This document shows positions 21,130-32,690 of a stretch of 64,000 bases of DNA, in pieces; within the stretch, counting starts at the first letter, position 1; each line of letters opens with the position of its first letter. Both the position numbers and the translations under genes were made by a program. Below the pieces are notes generated by a model. It was given only the letters and a program-made list of their open reading frames with translations, was not told the DNA's origin and did no database searches. The DNA lies in the NCBI RefSeq assembly GCF_037038585.1, contig NC_092521.1, positions 109,952,605 to 110,016,604 of the forward strand, in the 5' to 3' direction. Source of the DNA: Patagioenas fasciata. Lineage: Eukaryota > Chordata > Aves > Columbiformes > Columbidae.

Positions 21130-24100
21130 GTATGTTTTAGCTCTTGGAATACTCTGCAGTATTCCCTTCCCTTCATTTTGTTGAAGTTACGTAGCGGAAA
21201 TATAATTAAGTAATCATGATAGACTAGCATGTAATTTTAACCATCTTGCTTTTATATCTTTAATATTGCTTTCTTGTGTGTGTGTGCACAACGTGTCTTA
21301 TTGTGACATACTTCTTGGTTTTCAGATTCCAGTCATTTATTTTAGCAGTGTGTGGCCAAGGTCCCTTGTGGGTATTGGAAGGCTGGAGTACCTTGTTGGG
21401 AGATGCAGTGCTGCTGCAGGCATTGTAGTTCTTCAAGGGAAGTTACATGGTTGAGACAGCATTTATTCACTATGTCTTTAGGTCTTTGTTGCAAGTCAGG
21501 TTATTCTGGGAGGAACAAAGCACCAACGAGTCGAGTTATTAGCATGACAAATATGTATGTGTCAGGGAAGCAGATGAATTAATAAACAAATTCCCCATCT
21601 AAAGTGGTACCTAATAGATCTATGGTGCTAAAAATATAACATATTTCAATTTTTAAAGAAAAAAACAAACCAAACCAACCCCCCAAATGGTGGTTCCCTG
21701 TCACCTGGTAGATCCAAAGAAGCTCCTGTGGAGCTCTAGATCAGCTCTCCCCTTACTCCTTGAAGAGAGCTGCTGTGCTCATTATGTGTCATTTTCAGGA
21801 GAGTAAGATGAGATGAGCACCTGTATTCAGAGGCACTTTGTGCCTTTATTGTATGTCTTGGTTGAGAGAAGATTACTCTGTCCTGGACAGTTACACAGAT
21901 TTTTAAAAATATGTCTTTGTCCTAAATTAGGTCAAGAAGTTGAATTCTCAGAGAAGTCCCTTAATTTTAGCTAAGATCAACAAAAGCTTTTTCATTTAAA
22001 TTATCTTAAAATGTTTGATTTGAAATGTGACTGTTGAAGCTCATGCTCTAAGAATGAAAATTCCTGCACAATAAAATATTTCACTTGGAAAATGATGAGT
22101 TGGGACAGTTTAACAGCTTCAGAGATTTTGGAAACACATTTATCATACCTCATCTTTCCTGTGAACAATTTGTATTACTAATGAGTATTTATTTTGAGAC
22201 AAAAAGATGTTGCTTTATCTGCTGCATGTTTTTTTCTGCTGTAAACTCAGAGCCTGGTGCTGCATGATAAAATATGTGTGCTTCTTATAGAAATATTTTC
22301 ATTCCAATGCGCTTTAAATTTAAAGTCTTGCTTGTATTACTTTGTAAGACAACAAAAAAACCTGACACTCAAAGAAAGGCTACTTCTATAATACAACCCT
22401 TACATAAAATCAAAGACAGCATCAGTTTTTACTTGACTTCAAAAAGGAAGGTGAGACAATGTAAGGTAATTTAGATAGGTATACATTTTCTGTTAATGTT
22501 CAAATGTTTGCTGAAAATCCTTGTATTGTAAGAACATTCTGGTGAATTTTAAGATGGAAATAATTCTTTCAAACTATGCATAATTAAGCCTTGTACATTT
22601 TTAACTAAGATGCATCTAGTGACAGATTCTTACCTGATATGTCTTGGTATTTCCTCATTAATTTTGATATTGTTGTGTCCATTCATGCTGGCACCAAGTG
22701 CTTATTTCTTAGATTTTCTTCAAGTCATTTAATCAGTTAAGGTACTTCAAATGTGTGTACTGTTGTATGAACATATTTAAGAGTTTGACTTTAGATTGTT
22801 GAACTCGGTGAGAGTTTTGTTTGCTGCTGGGTTAGATGAAAGCTGGATTAGATCAATTTGAATGTATATGGGAAACGCAGACTCAGCTTTGTACAGCTGG
22901 AACTAAAAAAAAAAAAATGAGATGAGTAACAAAGGACTATCAGTGGTATGGAGTGTTTCCATGCGAAGAAAGTAAATGGACTAGAACTTGAGCTTGGAAA
23001 AGAGATGACTGAGAGAAAATATAGTAGTAGCCTCTAAAATCATAATTAGTACCCAAAAAAAGGTAAACTGGGAACAATTATTTTCTTTGGTTTTTGCTAA
23101 TGCCAGAGCTGAGGTTTTAAAATGAAATAGTTGCATAGAAGGTTTGAAGCAAAGAAGTAATTTCTGTGCAGTATGCAATTAAATTGTACAAGCTCACTGC
23201 CACAGATACAGGGGAAATTGAAAGTATGGAAGTTTCAGAGGCATTAGAGCAATTGATGGAGAAATAAATAGTAGTGGCTGTTACGGGCCTGGATGCAACC
23301 TCTTGTTTCAGTTCCTAACCACTGGGTGATGAATGATACAATAAGGGAAGCATCATTTTGTGCATGTCCAGTTTCTGGTATTCTTCCCAAAGCATTTAAT
23401 GCTTGTTATTGTCAGAGTCAGAAGAAACTTTGATTTTTTTTTTTTTTTTTAATTATTTTTTTTCTTCTCCAGTACCTAAAGAACTGAAGATATATATAGG
23501 CTGCTGTAAACTGGAGAAATAACTGTTCTGGGTTAAGAGTTTACACTGCCTTCCCAATCATACCTTTGGATAGTTTCTCACTGGTCGAGGTCACCCCACC
23601 CCCGGTAGCAGGGTGGCAAAGTGAATGGTCCTGATCTGTTTTGGTGTGCAGGGAGCAGGTTGGTTCAGAATGCTCTGCACGTACTAACGTTTTATCACAC
23701 TGTTTTTGCAGTGAATGTCTGACCATGATGCAAGTCAGTTCATTCAACTTAGAGGGAAAAATGATATGATCAAGACAAATGCATCCACATTACATTTTGA
23801 TTAATTTTTCAAAATTGGAGGGTAAATCCTGTACCCTTTGAAGTCATTGGCAAAACTCTTATCGAGTAAAAGGAAAGCAAGTTTTACAGCATCGATTTTT
23901 GTTACATGGGTACAAATCTGTATGCAGAGAAACTCTTTACCTTGTGAAAACATAATTGCAGAAAATCGTCTTATCTAGAGTTGAGTTTTCTTCTACTTCA
24001 TTCTGCATAAAGTTTCATAGTCAGGGTATTAATAATTATTATGAGGTAACATAATAAAGTATTTTGTGTGTGTTTTTTCAGCAGCCTTGCCTGTCATTCT

Positions 24101-25744
24101 CTAATAATGTATTATGGGCATGAACCTTCTAATATCAGTAAAATACTATTAAAATAATTTGTACTGCAATGCATTGCATTCTTTTCCCATTACCATAACT
24201 ATATCATTAGTACTTATCTTTTTTTACTCATCAGTAAATAAACAGAATGTGAGGTGTTAAAGGGCATTTGAATACTACAGTGTTTCATTTGGACTTTATT
24301 TTGCATGTTAACTATTCCTTACAGAATTGAAACACATCTTACAGCAAGCTAAAGGATAGAATAGCTTTTCCTCTTTGATGCTTTGTAAAGTGCTTGAACT
24401 CCTTGCATGAAAAACTCGATATAAATGCAATATAATTATTCTAATGATTATGGCAAAGTGCTGAGGAAAATTATGCAGGAAAGTGATTAGATCCTTTTCT
24501 CCCTTGCAAAAAAAACCCAAAAAACCAACAAACCCAATGCTTGAATAGCTCTGCTTTTTATTACTTGAGAGATAAAAGTGGTGTAAAAGCAAAGCAAATC
24601 TGGCTTATAGAGTGGATATTTAACTTCCAAGATTTCCATATATTTGCAGATTACCTACTTTACTACCTGAGCTCAGAAAAAAACCCAAACAAAACCAAAC
24701 CAAAAATCCCCAAACCAAAACACCACCAACCAAAACAAACAAACAAACAACCTAGTGGCAACACACACTATTCTAGCCTTATTAAAAAGTCCCCAAACCA
24801 ACCAAACAACACCACCACCAAGAAGCAGCTATAACTGTAGGCATGTTAAAAAAAAAAAAGGCGTATTTTGAGCCATAGAGCATTACAGTTTATAGTACAA
24901 ATTTCCCATCAGATGAGAGTGATAAAAATTTGTTTTCTAACCAGTCTTCCAGTAAAAAACAAGTAAATATACTCATAAATGTGTGTCAACACTTTGTGCT
25001 GACTGTGGAAAAAACCATCGAGTATAGATCTCAAAAGAAATGACACAGCAATGCATCCTCATTGGTTTAATTGTTCTTCAGAACTTCCTGAAATGACAGC
25101 TAATGAAGAGTTCACCTGAACTGTGGAATGCAATATTGGACCTTAAGAAAGAAAGAAGACTGACTTTTTTTTTGTGTCCCTGTAGAGGGACTGCCAGTAT
25201 ATAGCTAGTAAACGGTTGTTCTTTCGCTTTCAATTTTAGGAAGTCTCTTGACCTTGTGTTGAAAAGCAGATGGGTTATTGTGGTCTAGCACCTCACACAG
25301 CACAATCTGCAGTGCTGGAACACAGGGTTGTAGCTGAACTGGCTGTTTGGTTTGGATTCCCATTCTCTCCTGATAATTGTCAGTATGGTGAATGTATTCC
25401 CAAATTGGAGAAAAAGGAGTCGATAAGCTGTTCTAGACTATGCAGTGTTAGATTATATTATGGTATAACTAGATATGGGTATGATAGTTTTGTACTTTTC
25501 AAATGCAATCTGCTTTGGAAACAACAATGCTACCAATTAATGTTTAAAGTAATATATTTCTCTGGATATGTGCAATTCTTACCTTCTACTTTGTCAATTC
25601 AGTGTAAAGGTGACAAGAATGAAAAAGACTGGCTGGGCCATCTAATTGATGACAACTTTTATCTCACACCATGTAATAATTTTCTGGCTTTTAACTAGCT
25701 CTGTTTTATTTTAGGTAACAACAGGGGTTTTGTGGCCTTTACTC
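21130..25744. other. Intron-like stretch with simple repeats
   Basis: No gene is supported. A/C-only tracts lie at about 21658-21685, 24508-24538 and 24676-24830. A T-run (about 18) lies at 23433-23451. The 142-codon plus frame at 25270-25698 is not bounded by convincing signals and resembles nothing. TTTTATTTTAG|GTAACA at 25714 is another abutting acceptor and donor. Confidence 0.4.
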
Positions 25745-26556
25745 TCCTATTTGTTCAAGAGTACAAATCATAATTATTCTAATATCTAGGAACTGTCTTC
25801 TAATTTCCCCTCTCAAGTTTGTTTGTGGTTAACTTATACCTATTGATTCAAGTGTGAGCATTTTTCTTTCAACACCATTTTCCTGCATGGAATCTTCCAT
25901 AGGAGATTCTATAGCTTTTACATGGAATTTTGTTGTTCTCTGTGTCTCTAAATGCAACATTGGATTCTATTTATCATTTTTACAACTTTGTTGTCTTTGT
26001 GTGACTTGTAGCATCTTGTGACCAGTTAGTATACCTATGTGCTTCTCATTATGCATTGGCCATTGGTGACCTCCCAGCATATTGCACATTCCTTTGTTTT
26101 TTAGACACCCAAATGCATCTCTTATGCTTTTGGTATTATTGAGTTTCATCCTATTTTTATTTCATGCCTCAAACCATGCATTAAGTTCCATGACACATCC
26201 ATCTCTTTCTTCGTGTTGATAATGTCTTCTGATTTTGTCATTAGTAAACCTTGTCATATGACAGTTATTAATTAAAATATTAGGACTAGTCCCAGCACTG
26301 ATCCCTGAGGATCTGTGCTAGTAACATTTTCCTCAGTGTGGTATATCTCCTTTTGAAACAAATCAGTATCCTTTGCCATTAGCCAGTTTCTTGCCCCGTT
26401 TAGCCCTGTTCTACTAATCCTTGTTTTCTTTAGTTTTAGTGATAAGCTCCTGTGCAGCTTCATATCACATTCCCTTGCAGTTCCAGATTTTATGGCATAT
26501 CTGTTCTCCGAAGAAATCAGTAAAGAAAACCAACAACAAAAAAAAATAACCACCCC
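25745..26556 (-). mobile_element. Ancient CR1/L3-type LINE reverse-transcriptase fragment
   Basis: Read on the minus strand, the block follows the order of a CR1/L3 ORF2. It has a degraded NWL segment, then PQGSVLGLVLIF, which corresponds to the conserved RT box PQGSVLGPVLF, and then a stop. Further on is a region matching the post-RT 'MKLNNTK' stretch (about 26149 down) and a degraded 'KHIGILTGHKM' resembling the family's KDLGVLVDHRM. The frame is broken by stops and shifts, so this is a long-dead copy, much older than the four avian CR1 ends. The outer boundaries are approximate. Confidence 0.7.
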
Positions 26557-29500
26557 ATAGCATTTAATCTGGCATGATTTTTGTGTTCACCCAGAATGGT
26601 CTTGAGATCTTTACTTTATAATGCCATATTTTCCAGAATAACTGCAGACATTGATAGATGCTTTTAAGTCTTCTTTCTGATAATGTGCTATTAGCTATAC
26701 AACTGAACGAGGCAGTAGCCCTCATAGGGTGATTTCCAGCCAGACAAATGTACTTCTTTCCTTAATATAAAAATCAGGACTGACTCAGTGGAAATCCATG
26801 AAGTCACCTGGTTGTAAATTGTATGCAAACAAGAAGAGATGTTCAAATTCAGCATTGACTTTTTCAGACAAAATTTTAATTGAGTAATTTAATATTGCAA
26901 AATTGCTATAAAATGCAATTATCAGTGACAAAGCATTGTACTTCTCCTAGAGTTCTTCAAACTGCAATACCGGAATTTTTGCCAACAACAATGTATTACA
27001 TTTCATTATACACAACAGAGTGGGTATTAGTTAGAGATAGTGGAGAATTTATGTATGAGAACAATTCTTATAGGAGTATAGGAATATAAAAAAAAATGTT
27101 TGCTGGAAGAGTATTCATAGGCTGAGGGTCAAAACTTCTGTCAGCACAAGAGAAGTGAAACTCCTCAATAACATGTAGATTAGTACCTATTAATCTGCAG
27201 TATAACTCCAAGGGATTTTTATTTATACCACACAGAACAGCTCCAAGAGACCTGTGCCACTGGAAGGCTCAAGGTTGTGGATAGTGCACTTAAAAAAACC
27301 TCCTTAGCCATGTTCCTAGTGTGAGCATGCCTGCTGCCTGGGGAGCAGTTGAGCACATGTCAAGTATTAAACGTGGCTTTGATTTGGCTTTACCTAGCCT
27401 GGGTACTGGGAGCAGCATGGTGTCCTGGAGATGCTGAAGGAAACCATTTATTCTACCTGCTCTTTATCATTGTGTTGCTTACTGTGTTACTAAGGCGACA
27501 GACTTTTTCTCTGTCTTCTGAACTTTAGTTCCTGAACCTTTATTTCACATCTCCAGGTTTTGATCTAAAAGCAGTTTCCAGGGGAGCACCGGGGAAACCA
27601 GCTCATCCGTTTACAAATGGGTATCTGCTGTATATATCTGAGTGATGTGAAACCCCTAGATTCTCGTTGCCTTTTGTGTCTGGCTTTTACCCAGTTTTTC
27701 CTCTCCAATCCGCTTTCTTTTATACTGACTTATACTTTAGTCTTTCCAGCTTAATGTGGTTTTCCATGCAGTTGTGTACACTTGTAAGTCTCCTTGCTCA
27801 CCCCAGTATGGATAGTATGTCCCATCATGTCATGGCTGTTTTAAGAGGAATGAGAAATTATGAAGCTAGATTATTTCCTTGTTGGTTCACTTAGGAGAAA
27901 ATGGTACAGAAGGAAAAAAAAAGGCATTTCTAGCTATTCCTTGAAATGAAGGAGGTTACGTCAGTGATCTATTTAACAGACTAGGCTGAACCTCCTCTAA
28001 CAAAAGGCCTCTCTATTGTGCCAAGGTGTCACCTCTTAGCAAGACGGAATATTCACTTTCTTGCGTTTCTGTTACACTTTCCCCTGCTAGAGCTTTGGAA
28101 ACGTAGCTCTATTTAAATAAGATTCAATTCTTTGGCATCACAATGAATAAAACAAAGGAAATTTTGAATCCCCTAAAATTCTCTGAAAGACTTAATTGCA
28201 ACTTTGCTAATTTGTCAAGAGGAGAAAAAGTGTTCTTCATTGGTAGTTCTATCAGCTCTTTCCTACTGAGAACTAGGAACTGCCTTTATCTTCAACAGAA
28301 TTTTAACACAACTAATCAGGCTATGAATACACCTTTTCTTTCTAAGCATACAGACTCAGCTTTGCCATGGCTCTTCAAATCACTCTCTGAAGCAAGATTT
28401 TCATGAAAGGCTTGGGAAGGATTTGCACTTAATCACTTCTTTTAATTAAAAGCTTATCCTCCATGAAATTCTGTGAGGGATCAATACATCACAGATTTGT
28501 GATATTAAAAAAGGAAGCTTTTGCTGTATTTGTTGCATAGCTATCTAATGGGGACTTCACCCAGAATATTACTCATGCTTTGGATTGAAGCCTCTCAGAT
28601 TGGTCACTCTGGTTCACTGACTGTTTGAATTCCTTTTAATGTGTGTTTACCATCTGTATCATTTTATTCTCCTTTGCTGTGAAGTCCCTCTGACAATAGA
28701 CATGTATGTTCTGATTGCATTATCCATATACATGGCAGTACTTTTAAAGAAAGACTGCTTTGATGACACTGCTTTAGAAGCTTTCCAAGCAGATGCTGGA
28801 AGGCACAGAACACAACTGGATCTGTCGTTGTTTCATATATTTCCTTTATTTTTTTCTTTCTCTCTCCACCTGCCCCATTTGAAATAACTGAGTACTGGTA
28901 GACCCTTATTATCACACATAGGACTGCTGCTGGCAGTGAAGCTCTTATCATGTAGGTGATAGCAGTGCACAGCTGAGACTGCTTCTTCCCTGAAAGAGCA
29001 ACAGCAACAAAAAATGTGAATTACTTCTGCTTTCCTACTGTAAATCATAAACAGTAGTTCTGCTTGGGGAAATGGGTGCCATGTCTAGTAAGAAACAGCA
29101 CCTCGATCCAAAATAAGATATAAAGAGTCTGATATGGCAACAGGACAGTAATTTGGAGCCTGTTATTTCAATAGAATATGTATTGAATAATGCATAGTAA
29201 TTAATTATACTAATACATATGCATTCTTTTTGAAAGTCTTCTGTTTCCTTACAATGTTTCTGCAGCGGTTAGGGTTAAAAGTTTATATGACTGTTTTTTG
29301 ACATCAACAGGAAGAATACATGCTAAGAGGGAGAGCAATTTAAAGCTGAAAGTCAATTGGTTTGAACTAAATATAGATAAAGTTAAGATGAGTAACTGAA
29401 TCTTTTTTATGATGGGTCAAGAGTATCCTCACAGTCACTTCAGCAAAGTAGATGGGAAGTGTGGTGTTTTGGGATTTTTTGTGGTTTTGATTTTTGTTGT

Positions 29501-32261
29501 GTTTGTGGTTTTTTGTTTGTTTTTTCTTTTTAACTAACACTATGGAAATCCACTATACCTGGATTTTGTGCCAAAAGCCCTCAGATGGCTCTGGCCAAAA
29601 ATACTTATACATCAATTGTGTTTGGCCTGAGAACTGTCCTAAGAAACTAGATGTCTCGGGGAAGGTAACAAAACAGACTGAACCATATCCTGCCATAAAA
29701 TTAAGTTGCTAAGTTCTTTCACCAGGAGAAATTATTTATACTTAAGGTAAGATTTAGCCTGAGTTAAAGGAACAGAACTCCCAAAAACTTAACCAAGTAT
29801 ACTTGCCTTTGTCTTTGGTGCAAAATTTTTTCCCCCAACTGAACAACTTAGAAATTATGCCTTGGCATATTGAGCAAGTAAAAACTGTCTACATACCAGT
29901 ATGGATCAGTGCTGCTGTGAACAGATGTTATTCAAATACTACTTGCCTCCTGGAAAAGTTGATTGAAATGTGAGGATGTGGCTCATGAATTGATGCAAGT
30001 ATTTTCAACTCGCATATTCCACTTTTTAATGATTTAGCAGAATCTAAAATGAGGTGCTTTTTCTTCTTCCCTGTTTTATTTTTTTAGTATCAAAAATTTA
30101 TTGTCGCAAATTAAAAAATGACTTAAATAGAACAGTAAAGAGAGCAGGAAAAGGAGCAATTTGTAATTGCTATTGGAATATCTATTTTGAACATTCAGAA
30201 TCTAGTGTGTTTGAAACTGATTTAATACTTGCCTCCACAATTAGCTAGAGGAATGTCAAAATGAAATTTAAATTGCAAGATAATGCGTTGTTTTAGTTTC
30301 ATCAAGGATAACAGAAATTCCTCTTTTTTATTTACCACGAGAATTTTATTGCCATGGAAGATCTCTTATAAACCAAAATTATATGTATTCTTGTCATCGT
30401 TAAAAAACATCACAATAAGAGAATTAACAACTTCAGAGAACGTGTTAAAAGAGCTTGCTCTTCATGCTGGTTTTGAGTCCTGTGGGTGAGAAGTATGTTT
30501 AAGTGTAAGGCTTTATATTATATGAACGTATTTACAACTTAAAAAATACCTGACAATGAAACACAGTCTGTTGAAGTCAGTGGAAGGATTACAGCTGACT
30601 TCTGTGAACCAAGCATAAAGTTCTTAGAGGTCTCTCTTGAAAGAGACAAACATGCTCCATTCTTTTCAGTGTAGCTGTGCCTCATGCGTCTGTCCCACTT
30701 GGGCTTGGGAAAGGAGGGAGAACTTAAGCCTCTGTTTAAAATTAAGCATGTGCCTTAACTGTTGTTCCTCATAAAAACTGCTTTCCCTTTGCAAGAACCT
30801 TAAGTCATTCACTAAAGAAGTATTTTACTCTTGTGCCATAAATCTGCTGTGGTATGTATTAATTGTACCATTTGAAAGAGATACTTCTTTCTAAAAGCAT
30901 GTCTTATTTGTATCTTTGTATTAAACTGCAGGTAGTATAACCTTTTTCTTTATTAATGTTATTTATCACAGTGACTTTCCTGTTCTTTTTTTTCCAAAAT
31001 TTTTCAGTAAAAAAGACTGTAGCTTCATGATGCATCTCCTTATAATAGAAACTGCATAATAATTGACAGTAGGTTGACAACAAAGTGTAAACTGTATTCA
31101 GAAAACAAAAACATTTAGTACTATTTATCCAAAATGGGGGGAAGATACCTTGAGGTTTAAAATATATTGAAAATGAGAAGAAATACAATTCATTGGAGCT
31201 TGCAATGACATTAATATTCTGTAGTACAAGAACGTGTGCTTTTTAATAATTAAAAATATGTAACTTTTTCATTTTAGAACTTACATTATGCTGCTAATCC
31301 ACTTCTATTACAATTGTGTAGTATTTTGTATAATATTATAGGATAGAGGAAGAAAGAATATGTAGAGAACTAACTGTAAGCAAACAAAATTGATGCTTTT
31401 TGAAGGATAAAGGAAAGGTGGTGGAGTTAATTGTGTACAGTTACAAGTAGCTTTAGAACTAGCAGGAGGAAATTAGCTGTTGTGTGAAAACAGCATGAAA
31501 TGTAATTCAGACCACCTGTCTAATTTATCAGCAAGAACAAACTGCTCATGTTCTTAAACTGTACTCAATTACTCTATCCAACCTTCTTTGACCTGTTCAG
31601 CCTGGTAGAATTTGCTTAAAACTAAAACTAAAGAAAGTTTCCCAACATTTGAAATGAACTATAAGAATCTCATGAGTGTTCTTTGCAATATACTTCCATT
31701 AATTTTTGAATTTATGTAACTCTGCACTCATTGCTTCTTTTGAAGAGTTACATGACATTCTCTATCTAACAATGCAGAGTCAATAAACTTACATTATTTT
31801 GTGACTGATTTAAAAATATTGCCAAACTGATGGCATATAGCACCAAGCTAATGGATTCTTTGCTATAGGAAATGACTCTGAAACCTTGAGATAAAAGCTA
31901 TACTTTGCTTGTAGCCCATTGGGACTGCTGTTTTATTCTGTGATTGTAATATTTCCTCATGCACTAACCATGGCTCTGTTCATAGTGTATTTCAGAAAAA
32001 TCTTTTAAACTCTATTTCCTCTACATTCTGGTTGGGAATTGAACAAAATATATAAACCAACAACAGAACAGATGTTCAACTAGAATAAAAGAGTGTAACA
32101 ACACCAGTTTTTAATTACGTACTCCAATCTACACTGTCAGTCTCTTATAAAACCTCATCAGCTGTTGCTGCAAATCTGGGTGTTCTGTCTACAAAACAGA
32201 AATTACTCTTTAACATTTGAATTTTAGTATTGCTTTATTTTTCAGTGTAGATAAGACACAT
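26557..32261. other. Intron-like or intergenic stretch
   Basis: No exon with both good splice sites and an informative frame was found. A G/T-only tract lies at about 29462-29528. A strong donor-like AAG|GTAAGA lies near 29746 without a matching acceptor. Base composition is uniformly AT-rich. Confidence 0.4.
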
Positions 32262-32526
32262 CACAGAATCACAGAAGGGTTGACATTGGAAAGGACCACT
32301 GGAGGTTATCTGGTCCAGCCCCTCTGCTCAACCAGGACCATCTACAGCCAGTAGCTCAGGACCATGTCCAGGTGGCCTTGCAATATCTCCAAGGATGGAG
32401 ACTCCCCAACCTCCCTGGGCATCCTGTGCCAGCGCTCAGTCACTCTCACATTAAAAAAGCGTTTCCTGATGTTCAGAAGGAACCTCTTGTGTCTGTTGCC
32501 TCCTGTCCTGTCACTGGGCACCAGAA
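32262..32526 (-). mobile_element. CR1 LINE 3' end, minus strand
   Basis: On the minus strand this runs from the ORF2 C-terminal region (for example RFFNVRVTERWHRMPRE) through a TAG stop at 32345-32347 into the 3' UTR. It ends in the repeated octamer CTTCTGTGATTCTGTG at 32262-32277. The UTR differs from the other copies here (GGTCCTTTCCAATGTCAACC), so it belongs to another CR1 subfamily. The 5'-truncated end, on the right, fades into an A/C tract. Confidence 0.93.
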
Positions 32527-32569
32527 AATTCTGTGTATAGTTCTGGCAAACACTATTACTGCAGACAGG

Positions 32570-32690
32570 AGGAAAAAAGAAAAAACCAAAAAACAAAAAC
32601 CAAAAACCAAAACAAAACAAAAACAACAAACAAACAAACAAAAAAAACCCCACAAAAAACAAAAGAAAACCAAAGTTAAGGCTTCCATGC
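32570..32690 (+). repeat. A/C-only low-complexity tract
   Basis: About 120 bases are built almost entirely of AAAACC, AAAC and AAAAAC units on the plus strand, directly beyond the truncated 5' end of the minus-strand CR1. A long antisense frame crosses it because the tract lacks T, and that frame is an artefact. Confidence 0.85.

Noticed and set aside
21352..21432. GCATTGTAGTTCTTC resembling a reversed ZNF143-type site
   Set aside because: Only the ACTACAA core fits. The rest of the motif is absent and there is no promoter context.
25270..25698. 142-codon plus-strand frame
   Set aside because: The length is within chance expectation for 64 kb of AT-rich DNA. There is no Kozak context, splice signals or recognisable motif.
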